Assembly: GCA_018267615.1 (NCBI GenBank)
Contig: JAFDYD010000006.1
Location: 1 to 64,000, forward strand
Direction: 5' to 3'
Origin: Bacteroidota bacterium
GTDB lineage: Bacteria > Bacteroidota > Bacteroidia > Chitinophagales > Chitinophagaceae
DNA length: 64,000 bases
Positions within the stretch are counted from its first letter, which is position 1; each line of letters opens with the position of its first letter. Position numbers and translations under genes: made by a program. The notes under the pieces are model-generated. The model saw only the letters and a program-made list of their open reading frames with translations. It ran no database searches and had not been told where the DNA came from. Of the stretch, positions 18,259-27,714 are shown piece after piece.

Positions 18259-20955
18259 TTATTCCAGTAATCTATAACCGAGCTGCAGCGGCTTTTCACA
18301 CCGCATCAAAAAATGTATGATCCCCGCATTTCCAGTCATAAAATCAGCAACAGCAAAGCGAGAATTATTTCCCAACCAGTAAATGGTTTGCTCCTCCGTT
18401 TTTGCATGAGTTTGAAAAAAGAAATCCGAAATCCATCCAGCTCTGTTTTTCCATTCTTCATTTTTAAATACACGGAATGCTTCCAGATATAATTCGCCCA
18501 GGCCGGCTAAACCGAGATCCTGGTTGAAATTATTATGAACCATATTGGCAGGAAAGGCATTCAACAACTCCTCTGCCTTTTGTTTGTAATATTCTTCACG
18601 TAGTACTTCATTTGTTTTGATCAGCAGTAAAATCATTCCCTGGATGCAATGAAGATGGAAACCATTGATAAATATTTCCCTGATGCTTTTTTTTCTTATG
18701 AGTGTTTGCACCGTTCTTATTTCTTTGTTCAAACAGTCAAGCGCTTTTGCAATTATTTTTTTTACTTTTTCATCCTCATGTGTAATAGCATATTTCAACA
18801 GAAACCAAATTATACCTGTGTTGCCGTGTGCGAAACTAGTGGCAATACTGCTCCTTCCTTTTGCATCTTTCATCGTAACCCAATGCCCATCTTTTTCCTG
18901 CATGTTTTCAAGAACATTGATCCAATTATTCATTAAGAGTGTAAAAAATTCCGGATCCAAATATTGCCTTCCTTGCAAGGCAACGATTGCCTGCCCGGTT
19001 AATCCATTTGCGAAATCGAGTCCATAATGTGGCACGATCATGCAATCCTGAAAACACTGTCGATTATTTTGATCGTCTTCAAGCAGGCCTGCTTTCATAC
19101 CGGCACAAAGAGCTAAACCCATCCCAGCGGCGCCTCCATAAAGACCGGGCGCTAAATTTTGAACTTGGTTCAAATAGTTAGTCATGATATATTCCCAACC
19201 TGTTTGATAGGCTTTGTGGCAAGACGAAATATCGTAATCCATTTGATGTGCTCTCGCTAATAAATAAAGAGGGCCACTGATACCCTGATAAAGACCAGGT
19301 GATTTACCAAACCCTACTTTTTGTTCGCGTGCAATATTTTCCTGCGATGAGATTTCAGATTGCCACAAGTCTTTTGATATAATAGTAGGATACTTTACAA
19401 GTCCGGTTATTGCGTCATTAATAAACGATTTCCAATTGTGATTATGGATACTTTGATTTTGCGCCGACATTTTATTCGGCGATTTTGTATTAAGCAGACT
19501 CTCACGATATCTCTCGATAATTTGTTGAACATAGGAAAGAGAAGGTCTTCTTTCCGGATTATGATCAACACAAGCTGCAATCATGTCCGCGACCGTTTTG
19601 TCTTTGATAAAAAAAGATAAATGCTCCGTTAATCTTGCGCAATTTGCCGTGTCGAATGATATAGGGTATATGTCAGTCAACAATACAATCATTGTAGCGC
19701 CCAATCCATATATATCTTCATGAAAATTTGGTCTTCTGACTTCCAATTGTTCTGGCGACATGAACCCATGTGTTCCTGCTTCGAATGGAGGAAATGGTTT
19801 TTGTGCTGAGACAGAATAAGCGAGTTCATTATCTATAATAAAAAGGCGATTTTTTTTGTTAACCAAAAAATTCATTGGCGTGATATCTCGATGTACATAC
19901 CCTTTTTGATGGAAGATCATGAGAATTCGAATTACCTGTAGCAACCAATCCAATATTATTAATCGATCTTTTGTACTCAATTGAAACCAGGGTAAACAAT
20001 TCCGATTAATATTTTCCAGGCAAGTCATTAAAGATTGACCTTGGATAAATTCCATTGCCAAATACATGTCCTCGCCTTCAAGAAACAGATCGATAATTTT
20101 AGGCAAAGGCAGCAACGGCGCAAGATCATCATGTAATTCTTTCTGCCATATCAATCTGTCTGGAATATCACGACCCGCCTCATCAGACCACATATTTCTT
20201 TTTCCTTCTTTGATGACGCACCATTTTACAATGAATAATTTTTTTAGATAGATTGACTTAAAAACATTGCCTTTGGCATCTGACTTAAGAATGAATGTCG
20301 GCTTGTATATTTTATTAAATATTTTTTTGGTGGGTGGAGCAATGGGATTTGCGAAATCAGCAAACGGCCAAGTAACACCTTCCGGCAATGCAAAGGGTAC
20401 GGTGAAAATGTCTGGCACTAATTCTCCTTTGTGATTGTAAATATATCTTTCCTCATTTCCCGCTGCATCTAACATCATGACGGGATTGAAACTTCCATAC
20501 CGAGTATAAACGTTAGCCCCCAGATGCACATCAGTAAGTATTTTAGGTCCTTTAAATGGCATCGTCAATTGAATTAATTCCTTTGTCAGATAAATAGCAT
20601 CGGTATCACTTTCCGGGTATATGCTAATTACTTTTCCAATTTGAAAGTACCCGAGATTTCCATCTAGTAAATTTCTCGCTGTGTCTTTGTCTTTAATTAT
20701 TTTGAACGGAACATCTTTGTTGATCAATAAAGGAATAATTGTCCGTAGTAATTCTTCCACCTGCCACCTTACAACTGAGATGTGCAATATCCAGCCCTGC
20801 ACCTTATTGATTTCGCCCACCTGCCTGTGGAATTCAACATGCTTATACTCCAATCCATACGCATCGAGGATAACGGAAAAATCTTCGATAGGTTTTTGAA
20901 CTGCTTTTAATGTTGCAGGATTAGGATCAATGGTATGATGAAATTCTTGTGGCAT
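18259..20955 (-). CDS. LanKC-type (class III-like) lanthionine synthetase
   Basis: A three-domain protein of 898 residues. The lyase-like N-terminus (1-205) carries GWILHISV (54-61), the IYPESD turn and GPKILTDVHLGANVYTRYGSF, as in LanKC enzymes. The Ser/Thr kinase domain (about 215-490) has HRD at 355-357, N362 and the metal-binding D375 (IIDNE). The C-terminal LanC-like region (about 560-898) has GLYGGAAGMG, SFAHGNTG, LGLAGLGE and FMTGNAG repeats. Characterised enzymes phosphorylate Ser/Thr of a precursor, eliminate phosphate and add Cys to form lanthionine or labionin. The CHG position that supplies zinc ligands in other cyclases reads DLGLAG here, so a complete zinc site is absent, as in class III. 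It lies between a thioredoxin-fold gene and two small peptide genes. Confidence 0.88.
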   Translation of the reverse strand: MPQEFHHTIDPNPATLKAVQKPIEDFSVILDAYGLEYKHVEFHRQVGEINKVQGWILHISVVRWQVEELLRTIIPLLINKDVPFKIIKDKDTARNLLDGNLGYFQIGKVISIYPESDTDAIYLTKELIQLTMPFKGPKILTDVHLGANVYTRYGSFNPVMMLDAAGNEERYIYNHKGELVPDIFTVPFALPEGVTWPFADFANPIAPPTKKIFNKIYKPTFILKSDAKGNVFKSIYLKKLFIVKWCVIKEGKRNMWSDEAGRDIPDRLIWQKELHDDLAPLLPLPKIIDLFLEGEDMYLAMEFIQGQSLMTCLENINRNCLPWFQLSTKDRLIILDWLLQVIRILMIFHQKGYVHRDITPMNFLVNKKNRLFIIDNELAYSVSAQKPFPPFEAGTHGFMSPEQLEVRRPNFHEDIYGLGATMIVLLTDIYPISFDTANCARLTEHLSFFIKDKTVADMIAACVDHNPERRPSLSYVQQIIERYRESLLNTKSPNKMSAQNQSIHNHNWKSFINDAITGLVKYPTIISKDLWQSEISSQENIAREQKVGFGKSPGLYQGISGPLYLLARAHQMDYDISSCHKAYQTGWEYIMTNYLNQVQNLAPGLYGGAAGMGLALCAGMKAGLLEDDQNNRQCFQDCMIVPHYGLDFANGLTGQAIVALQGRQYLDPEFFTLLMNNWINVLENMQEKDGHWVTMKDAKGRSSIATSFAHGNTGIIWFLLKYAITHEDEKVKKIIAKALDCLNKEIRTVQTLIRKKSIREIFINGFHLHCIQGMILLLIKTNEVLREEYYKQKAEELLNAFPANMVHNNFNQDLGLAGLGELYLEAFRVFKNEEWKNRAGWISDFFFQTHAKTEEQTIYWLGNNSRFAVADFMTGNAGIIHFLMRCEKPLQLGYRLLE

Positions 20956-21014
20956 CTAAATCTTAAGTTGTATTTACAGTGAGTATTGATCAAAAAAATC
21001 CGGTAGTCTAAATA

Positions 21015-21527
21015 TTAAATATGAACCGCTTTAAAAATCCTCTCCATGTTTACTTCTTCTCTATATAATTTTATCAATTTTTTTTGTCCATCATAAATTG
21101 CGATATATGGGAAAGCAGACACCTTAAAAAAATTATAGAAAGAAAATTTATAATCCTGCGTCACCACTATGTTTTTATAATTGCCAAGATCAAATGATTT
21201 ATAAAATGACGTCGTCTCACTGATCGGCATCGGAGTAATCAAACAGATTTGTGCACTTTTGAGACCATTAATATTTTTTATCAGGTTCTTTGTTAGTCGC
21301 TGGCAATGATCACAATCCGGACTGAAATAGATGAGTATAGTTAAACGATCTTTTTGAAGTTGATTTGTACTAAACAAAGTACTACTGTCCATTAATAGCA
21401 GATTGAAAGATGGAAGCGATAACAGGCTGTATTGTTCCGTTCGAAACTGTTTACTCTTATTGTAGGCCCACACTATAGCGCCCACAAAAACTAACATAAT
21501 CGCGATGAACAGAAGTATTTTTTTCAT
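21015..21527 (-). CDS. Membrane-anchored thioredoxin-fold protein
   Basis: A 170-residue protein with an N-terminal transmembrane anchor (about 4-21) and an extracytoplasmic thioredoxin-like domain. It shows IYFSPDCDHCQRL with a CDHC redox pair (C72, C75) and a cis-proline loop SAFPYIAIYD near residue 142. It probably acts in periplasmic disulfide or thiol chemistry. It ends 59 bp upstream of the LanKC-type gene on the same strand and could keep the cysteines of the partner peptides reduced, though that is inference. A copy of the cluster's promoter motif lies upstream (21609-21667). Confidence 0.8.
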   Translation of the reverse strand: MKKILLFIAIMLVFVGAIVWAYNKSKQFRTEQYSLLSLPSFNLLLMDSSTLFSTNQLQKDRLTILIYFSPDCDHCQRLTKNLIKNINGLKSAQICLITPMPISETTSFYKSFDLGNYKNIVVTQDYKFSFYNFFKVSAFPYIAIYDGQKKLIKLYREEVNMERIFKAVHI

Positions 21528-21608
21528 AGTTAGACAACTTGTAGTTACCGTCGATGATTGTGCAATTTTATAATCCGGTGGGTTTAGTATTTATTTTTTT
21601 GTTTGATG

Positions 21609-21667
21609 AAGATACATCTGGAAATTGCCGACATAGTTATCCTATCAGTACTTTGAATTGTCCAAAA
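21609..21667 (-). promoter_or_regulatory. Cluster promoter motif, copy upstream of thioredoxin/LanKC genes
   Basis: On the minus strand: TTTTGGACA at the upstream end, GGATA at the downstream end with 16 bases between (forward 21638-21667), then 23 bases and TATCTT (forward 21609-21614). The two GGA(C/T)A halves are 21 bp apart, typical of AraC-type direct repeats. The same layout with identical spacing occurs at 25568-25626 and 26629-26687. It overlaps the last codons of the preceding glycosyltransferase gene. Confidence 0.7.
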
Positions 21668-23156
21668 CGGGTCTTTCTTTTTTGTTTATTATTTCTACAA
21701 GCAGCAGTAAGGCAGTTAGACATACGACCATCGGAAATATCTGATAGCGGAAAACATTTATAGTAGCAATAATGCTAAATAAAAAATTGACTAATAGAAA
21801 GGCCGTGCATACTATCATGATGCGATTAAAATCTCCGCTGGTTTCTCTATATTTTTTTTTAATGAGGAACCAAATCATGCAACCAAAAAAATATAAATTG
21901 ATAACCAAAAAAAGCGGAGGAAACATAAACAGCAAATTGCTTTGTAAATCCTTCGACATAACGGTGAGATGGGGATCTTCATAGTCAAACCAATTTTGTA
22001 TGATTGGTCCAATTTCATCAGATCCCTGATTATATAGATTAAATTTTTCCAAAGGAGGCAAAAAATAGTACATCACATTTGGAAGTATAAAATGTTTTGC
22101 AAAATCCAATGGATGTTTTTGAATCAGATAACTCCCATATTGTGCAAACACCGGAGAAGCTTTGCTCCATGCCACGACACCTGTAGTGGTATGAGTTAAA
22201 TCGTATGGACTTTCAGTATTACGAAATGCAAGGAAATGAAATAGTGGTGATTCAGGTTTGCATATGAAATAATTTCCCGGGTACCAACTTATTGAATCTA
22301 GAAAGTCGGCGGAGAAATTTTTGTAAAATTCTTTGCTATATCGATCCAGTTCCCGGGTTGCGGCTGTGGGTAATTGTGTTGTATCGATTTTTATCTTATC
22401 ATACATGTACAAGGCATTATTCGCCAGTTGCCATCCTGTGAATAGCGAAAACTGTTTTACGCCCGAGAGTTTGCGCGCTTCATTTCCCGAAAAAAATATA
22501 AACGGAATGATTAGTAACAATGGTATAAGTGATCCGGCTACTTTGCTCCATATTTTTTGTTGGGACAAAATAAATGCAAGGGCAGCAATCAACGGATAAA
22601 AATAGGCGTTATTACGCACTGTGAATGCGAAGAACAATATGATGGACTGCACAAATATTTGGCTGAATCTTGGTCTGTGTATGATCCAAAATAATGTACT
22701 GACCCAAAATAGACTCAAGGCTGCAAATATCGCGTCACTGTTAACGAAATTTCCGAGATAAAGAAAAAGTGGATTAAAGAAAAGAAATACAAACATTACC
22801 GAAGTGAAAATTTTTCCGGGTTTTTGGAAATATAAAACCGTAAAGAAAAAATAGCAACCTGCCAATTCAAGAAAGAAATACTGGCATGCAACAAGGGCCA
22901 TACTCGAATGGGTAATTGCATGAAAAGCTGACAGGAACTTTGAATACCCGATTGGCCAGATATTGATGTTCCAATGTTGGGAGGCGGCAAAAATATAACT
23001 GTATGAATCCAAAAAAAAATCAGGAAATGGATAAATGGATTTGAAGACGGCGAATTGGACAAGGGTACCAATCACGATCAGCCATAAAAGAAACCGATTT
23101 CTTTTTTCCTTGAACATAAAATCGGCAAAAGACTTGGATGAATTCTTTTCCTCCAT
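21645..23156 (-). CDS. GT-C-type polytopic membrane glycosyltransferase-like protein (paralogue B)
   Basis: A 503-residue integral membrane protein with about 11-12 hydrophobic segments. After the first segment a loop carries PFPDFFLDSYSYI, matching the acidic first-loop motif of GT-C enzymes that use polyprenyl-phosphate sugars. It also has AFTVRNNAYFYP, a basic/polar motif shared with its neighbour, and the long extracytoplasmic segment ...LFTGWQLANNALYMYDKIKI. It is a clear tandem duplicate of the next gene upstream, similar along the whole length. The exact sugar and acceptor are unknown. Confidence 0.75.
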   Translation of the reverse strand: MEEKNSSKSFADFMFKEKRNRFLLWLIVIGTLVQFAVFKSIYPFPDFFLDSYSYIFAASQHWNINIWPIGYSKFLSAFHAITHSSMALVACQYFFLELAGCYFFFTVLYFQKPGKIFTSVMFVFLFFNPLFLYLGNFVNSDAIFAALSLFWVSTLFWIIHRPRFSQIFVQSIILFFAFTVRNNAYFYPLIAALAFILSQQKIWSKVAGSLIPLLLIIPFIFFSGNEARKLSGVKQFSLFTGWQLANNALYMYDKIKIDTTQLPTAATRELDRYSKEFYKNFSADFLDSISWYPGNYFICKPESPLFHFLAFRNTESPYDLTHTTTGVVAWSKASPVFAQYGSYLIQKHPLDFAKHFILPNVMYYFLPPLEKFNLYNQGSDEIGPIIQNWFDYEDPHLTVMSKDLQSNLLFMFPPLFLVINLYFFGCMIWFLIKKKYRETSGDFNRIMIVCTAFLLVNFLFSIIATINVFRYQIFPMVVCLTALLLLVEIINKKERPVLDNSKY

Positions 23157-23203
23157 AATTTCTTATATGTAATGAAAATGTTATCGGATGAAATTTTCAA
23201 CTG

Positions 23204-24778
23204 TTAGAAATTTTTAAGCGCCGTGTCTCTCCATTCAAGCCTTTCTTTTTTTGACTGAAGCAAATTATCTATTGGTCTAAGTAGAATTTGTTTTTTTTCA
23301 AGCCATTCCATCATCAACAACAGGGTTGTTAAACAGACTATCATCGGAAGAAATTGATAGCGAAAAACATTAATAGTCGCAAAAACCGTAAAACAAAAAT
23401 TTGACAATAAGAATATACCGCACAGCAAAAGAGTGTAATTAACTTCCCTGGTGGTTTTTAAATAATATTTTTTAATAAAAAACCATATCAGACTTCCTGC
23501 AAAAAAAACATTTATGACCAGAAAAATTGGGGGGAACAAGAATAGGATATACGATTGTATTTTATTAGATGCAGACCATACTGTATTCGTCTTATAGTCG
23601 AACCAATCCTGCACCACGATTGGAACATTTTCCAGACCCAGATTGTAGATTTCCAGTTTCTCCAATGGCGGTAAAAAATAATTTTTAGCATTGGGTAACA
23701 TAAAATAGCGCGCAAATGAAATTGGGTGTTGCTTAATAATGCGAGTTCCAAATTCTGAAAAGACAACTGATGATTTTCCCCAGCCAATAATCTGCGTGGA
23801 ATCATTTACTATTTTATAATGCCTCCAGAGATATTGCTTTAAAGGAGCTTCCGGCTGACGAATAAAGTAATTGCCAACATAGTTATCGAGATATTTTCTG
23901 TAATTAAATTCCTTTGGTATAGTTTTAAAAAATTGTCTGCTGATCCGGTCAAGCTCTTTTGTTTCGGCTGTTTGCCATTGCGTACTGTCCACTTTTATTT
24001 TGTCATATATATACAAGGCATTGTTTGCTAATTGCCATCCTGTAAAAAGAGAGAATTGTTTTGTACCTGTAATTTTAAGAGATTCGTTGCGGGAATGAAT
24101 GACGAAAGGAATAATCAATAGCAAACCTGCAACAGAGCCGATCAATTTGATCAACGGCTTGTGCTTCGATAAAATAAATGCAAGCACAGCAATAAATGGA
24201 TAATAGTAGGCATTATTTCGAATGGTAAAAGCAAGGAACAAAAGAGTTGCCTGGATAAAAATCTGGCTAATATGTGGCGAATGGATGATCCAAAGCAACT
24301 GTGTTATCCAGATCAGGCTGATTGCGGCAAAAAGTGGATCGCTATTTACATAATTGCTTATGTAGAGAAACAAAGGATTACAAAATAAAAATATAAATAA
24401 AACGATGATCGTCGTTTTGCCCGGATTATAAAAATATAGGATTGAAAAAAAGAAATAAATTGCAGAAATTTCCAGAAAGAAATACTGGAAAAAAATCAGT
24501 GCAGTATCGGAATGAGTAATCGCGTGAAAGGCAGCTAAAAATTTAGAATACCCGATGGGCCAAATACTAATATCCAAATGAGCAGAGGCCGCATATATAT
24601 AACTGTATGAATCCGAAAAAAAATCTGGAAAAGGATATAACAATTTGAAAATTACAAATTGGAAAATAGTTAGAGCTGCGGCGATAAAAAAATAACGATT
24701 ATTCTTTTTTTCTCTAAATATAAAATCGTTAAAACTTTTTGACCGGGAATGACCTGCTATCGAAATATTTTTACGCAT
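23204..24778 (-). CDS. GT-C-type polytopic membrane glycosyltransferase-like protein (paralogue A)
   Basis: A 524-residue paralogue of the gene just downstream, sharing PFPDFFSDSYSYI, IWPIGYSKFLAAFHAITHSD, TIRNNAYYYPFIAVLAFILS and FSLFTGWQLANNALYIYDKI. The start at 24778 overlaps the stop of the methyltransferase gene by eight bases, suggesting coupled translation. Upstream in-frame ATGs at 24802 and 24826 would increase the overlap. Together with the GT2 gene of the cluster this looks like a lipid-linked glycosylation set. Confidence 0.75.
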   Translation of the reverse strand: MRKNISIAGHSRSKSFNDFIFREKKNNRYFFIAAALTIFQFVIFKLLYPFPDFFSDSYSYIYAASAHLDISIWPIGYSKFLAAFHAITHSDTALIFFQYFFLEISAIYFFFSILYFYNPGKTTIIVLFIFLFCNPLFLYISNYVNSDPLFAAISLIWITQLLWIIHSPHISQIFIQATLLFLAFTIRNNAYYYPFIAVLAFILSKHKPLIKLIGSVAGLLLIIPFVIHSRNESLKITGTKQFSLFTGWQLANNALYIYDKIKVDSTQWQTAETKELDRISRQFFKTIPKEFNYRKYLDNYVGNYFIRQPEAPLKQYLWRHYKIVNDSTQIIGWGKSSVVFSEFGTRIIKQHPISFARYFMLPNAKNYFLPPLEKLEIYNLGLENVPIVVQDWFDYKTNTVWSASNKIQSYILFLFPPIFLVINVFFAGSLIWFFIKKYYLKTTREVNYTLLLCGIFLLSNFCFTVFATINVFRYQFLPMIVCLTTLLLMMEWLEKKQILLRPIDNLLQSKKERLEWRDTALKNF

Positions 24779-25535
24779 GTGTCGAGATTTGTAAATACTC
24801 ATCTTCTTTTTTAATTGCGACTGCAATTAGGGATAATCCATTTTGCTTAAAAGCTAAATCTTCGATTTGAAATGAAGGCACCGATTCCTGGAACCTGTTT
24901 TGTCGTTCGGAGGTATTAATCTTTTCACCAAAAATGTAGCTTGAAAGAGATTGCTTCACAATGCCAGTCAGGTTAAAGTATTTCATCTTTATAACCCTGA
25001 AATCCGGGGCCACCATTTTTTTTATGGCTTGTTTGTTCAACCAATGCCAATATTGATATCCCTGATCCAGCTTGTTGTAAAGAGCAGTACACGCAGGTAG
25101 TCCTAGTATTAAGCAGCCATCGGGCGTCAACAATTTTTTTGCATTCGACAGTGATATTTTATTGTTTGGAGAGTGTTCAATTATGTTAATCGCTATTATA
25201 AAGTCAAAGCGCCCTAATAAATTGGCGTGTACTCTCTCGAAATCTTCATGGAATAAGTCGATATGGTGTACTGCTCGCACCATACTTGTGCCATTGAATT
25301 TTGTTGTTAGTGAATGGCAATATCGTTGCTCCGGATCGCTCACTGTGATCGGGATTCCCTGCCTGACAAAAATATCTGCAATATTTCCGGTGCCACTTCC
25401 GATTTCTAAAATATTTCCCCATGCATACGGAATAATCTTTTCAAACATCCATTGGTTCACTTGACTGATTTCAGTGACCGGCTGAGTTTTCGAAAGCTCC
25501 AATCCATGATTTGCAAAAAAGGATTCGTTTTTCAT
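24771..25535 (-). CDS. Class I SAM-dependent methyltransferase
   Basis: A 254-residue methyltransferase. Motif I is ILEIGSGTGNIADIF (glycine-rich loop at 46-50), followed by the acidic VSDPEQRYC and motif IV region RFDFIIAINIIEHSPNN. The HSPNN type is common among enzymes methylating sugars, lipids or small products. It overlaps the following GT-C gene and has a copy of the cluster promoter motif upstream (25568-25626). The substrate is not evident. Confidence 0.88.
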   Translation of the reverse strand: MKNESFFANHGLELSKTQPVTEISQVNQWMFEKIIPYAWGNILEIGSGTGNIADIFVRQGIPITVSDPEQRYCHSLTTKFNGTSMVRAVHHIDLFHEDFERVHANLLGRFDFIIAINIIEHSPNNKISLSNAKKLLTPDGCLILGLPACTALYNKLDQGYQYWHWLNKQAIKKMVAPDFRVIKMKYFNLTGIVKQSLSSYIFGEKINTSERQNRFQESVPSFQIEDLAFKQNGLSLIAVAIKKEDEYLQISTHA

Positions 25536-25567
25536 GAGTTAGATATTTTTCTATTTAATCCTTAATA

Positions 25568-25626
25568 AAGATATTATCGGTTCCAGAGAATTGAGTTGTC
25601 CAATCAGGACTTTTCAATGTCCAAAG
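25568..25626 (-). promoter_or_regulatory. Cluster promoter motif, copy upstream of the methyltransferase gene
   Basis: On the minus strand: CTTTGGACA, 16 bases, GGACA (forward 25597-25626), then exactly 23 bases and TATCTT (forward 25568-25573), 33 bases before the methyltransferase ATG. The two direct repeats are both GGACA, 21 bp apart. This is the most regular copy. Confidence 0.75.
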
Positions 25627-25718
25627 AATACCTGCATGATGTACTCACGAAATAGTAATTTCTTTTAATCGGCGTCGTATTTAAATGTGAATGCTATTTT
25701 TCGACAGCGTCGCCTGCT

Positions 25719-26576
25719 TCATCCATGTGCAGGTTCGGCAAGCCTGTTATGCTGAGATTCGATAGTTGGCAAAGAAGCAGTGAAATTTTTGTGCGAATAA
25801 GAATTCTTTTTTAAAAAAGCATATTTCACAATGCAATACAAAGCCCGAAAGCCATCTTTCCAATTAATTTTTTTCCCTTCGGAGAAAGTTCTGCCATAGT
25901 AAGAAATACCTACTTCATAAATTCTGATACCAGGAATCCGCGCAATCCTTGCAGTAATTTCGGGCTCAAAACCAAAACGTTTTTCTGCCAACGGTAAACC
26001 TTTGATAATATCTGAGCGGAATAATTTATAGCATGTCTCCATATCCGTTAGGTTGAGTCCGGTAAAAATATTGGAAAGAAAAGTCAGCATCCTGTTTCCA
26101 ATAGAATGCCAGAAAAAAAGAATACGGTGAGGGTGACCCCCAAAAAACCTGGTACCAAATACAACATCCGCACGTCCTTCAACAACAGGTTTTAGAAGTG
26201 TATTGTATTCGCGCGGATCGTATTCAAGATCGGCATCCTGAATAATAATCAATTCTCCCGTGGCTTGTTGAATGCCGGTATGTAATGCTGCGCCTTTTCC
26301 TTTATTTACTTCATGCTCGAAATACCGGATATTCATAAAAGGATTTCTTTCGATGTATTTTCGGATGGTCATTCCTGTTTGATCTGTAGAACAATCATTA
26401 ACTATAATGACCTCTTTGTTCATCCAGTTAATCAAATTCACTTCTCTGACGGCGTCCAGGATCAGGTGCACCGTCTCAGCCTCATTGTAAACCGGAATGA
26501 TAATTGACAATCGCCTTTGTACCAGCAAGTGTTTTTGATTGATAGTGCTGCTGAGGTGGATATTTTTTTTTGTCAT
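25719..26576 (-). CDS. GT2 family glycosyltransferase, polyprenyl-phosphate sugar synthase-like
   Basis: A 285-residue GT-A fold enzyme close to dolichyl-phosphate mannose/glucose synthases. It shows [13 protein letters not shown] (24-36), the catalytic metal motif DAD at 114-116 ([11 protein letters not shown]), [12 protein letters not shown] and [19 protein letters not shown]. There are no membrane segments beyond a weak hydrophobic stretch, as in DPM1-type enzymes. It would load a sugar onto a polyprenyl phosphate, the donor used by GT-C enzymes such as the two encoded downstream. Confidence 0.88.
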   Translation of the reverse strand: MTKKNIHLSSTINQKHLLVQRRLSIIIPVYNEAETVHLILDAVREVNLINWMNKEVIIVNDCSTDQTGMTIRKYIERNPFMNIRYFEHEVNKGKGAALHTGIQQATGELIIIQDADLEYDPREYNTLLKPVVEGRADVVFGTRFFGGHPHRILFFWHSIGNRMLTFLSNIFTGLNLTDMETCYKLFRSDIIKGLPLAEKRFGFEPEITARIARIPGIRIYEVGISYYGRTFSEGKKINWKDGFRALYCIVKYAFLKKNSYSHKNFTASLPTIESQHNRLAEPAHG

Positions 26577-26628
26577 TTTTCCTGGTTGAGATTTGTGGAA
26601 TATTCAATGTCGAAAATGCAACGATGCT

Positions 26629-26687
26629 AAGATATCTCCCGTATTATCTGCTTCGATTATCCAATTGAGTATTTTAATTGTCCAAAG
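26629..26687 (-). promoter_or_regulatory. Cluster promoter motif, copy upstream of the GT2 gene
   Basis: On the minus strand: CTTTGGACA, 16 bases, GGATA (forward 26658-26687), then 23 bases and TATCTT (forward 26629-26634), 53 bases before the GT2 start. It overlaps the 3' end of the AraC gene, so AraC and GT2 are probably separately transcribed. Confidence 0.7.
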
Positions 26688-27714
26688 TGGAATAATTATA
26701 AACAGGTTCGTGTTTTGTTTTTCGGTATTTGCCAGGCGGATAGCCGAAATATTTTTTAAATGCTTTTGAAAAACTGTGCTTATTGTCATATCCTATTTCG
26801 TCAGCGATAGAAGTAATGTCCAATTCTGAGAAGGCAAGCATCGATTTCGCCTTCTCCATTCTTGTATTTAGTAGAAGGTTAAATGGAGTCGTTTGATAAA
26901 GTTGTTTGAAACCAGCTTTAATTTTTTTTGTATTGAGACCGAATTTTCTTGAGATCTGTTTCAATGACATTGGATTTTGTATATTTTCTATCAGCGTATT
27001 TTTTACTTCGCAAAATCTTTGGATGTCAGTTCTGCTTAAACAAGTTTGTTGTTTGACCGGATCATTGGATACCCTATCTAACACCAGCATTAATAGTTCT
27101 TTAATTTTGATATCAACGTAAAGAGATCTGGCGATTCCTGTGAATTTGCTTTGCACGATCTGTCTAATTATGTCATTCATTTGAATAGATGTGATCTGAT
27201 TAGTGCCGCACAACACTGCTGCTTGCCTTTTTTTTATCTTATTTAAAAAAATTTTTAAAGCAGGATAGCAATCGGCCCAACTATCAAGATAAGTATCACA
27301 AAAGTGCACCGAGAAACTACTATACAGCCGATTTGCCTGCATTGTTTGTTCATGTCTCAATGCAGGAACATAAAACATATTGAAATTTCCTTCTACTAAT
27401 TCTTTTGTTCCGATTCCTTCTTCTATAAAATGGAGATTGTTGTTTAATGCAAATTGTAATCTCAGATCTGCTTCTTTACTTTGAAAAATCAGGTGATCGT
27501 TCTTAATGGCCAGTGAATTTGAATACCTGAGTGAAATGGACGATTCATGATGATGCCACTCCTGAAAAGACATATGACCAAAAGATCCAAATGCAATTGT
27601 ATGATTCGCTTCAGTCATTTCATAGTCTTTAAAAAAATCCGGTATTGTTTCGGTGAGTACCACCCTTTCCGAATTTCCGGTAACGATATCGAAAGGCATA
27701 TGTATGGTTTCCAT
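26674..27714 (-). CDS. AraC-family regulator, likely controller of the peptide cluster
   Basis: A 346-residue AraC-type protein. The N-terminal 230 residues are a sensor domain (SFGHMSFQEWHHHESSISLR, with ELVEGNFNMFYVPALRHEQT). The double helix-turn-helix follows (about 245-335), with MSLKQISRKFGLNTKKIKAG, FKQLYQTTPF, ITSIADEIGYDNKHSFSKAF and FKKYFGYPPGKYR. It lies between the divergent receptor gene and the LanKC cluster. The paired GGA(C/T)A sites at 21-bp spacing around it are its best candidate targets. Confidence 0.9.
   Translation of the reverse strand: METIHMPFDIVTGNSERVVLTETIPDFFKDYEMTEANHTIAFGSFGHMSFQEWHHHESSISLRYSNSLAIKNDHLIFQSKEADLRLQFALNNNLHFIEEGIGTKELVEGNFNMFYVPALRHEQTMQANRLYSSFSVHFCDTYLDSWADCYPALKIFLNKIKKRQAAVLCGTNQITSIQMNDIIRQIVQSKFTGIARSLYVDIKIKELLMLVLDRVSNDPVKQQTCLSRTDIQRFCEVKNTLIENIQNPMSLKQISRKFGLNTKKIKAGFKQLYQTTPFNLLLNTRMEKAKSMLAFSELDITSIADEIGYDNKHSFSKAFKKYFGYPPGKYRKTKHEPVYNYSTLDN

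Noticed and set aside
18123..18320. A small plus-strand open frame between peptide 2 and the LanKC gene.
   Set aside because: It overlaps the LanKC C-terminus antisense and has no family-like sequence. A nearby CTGTCTTC/GAAGACAG hairpin (18141-18169) does not face any gene it could terminate.
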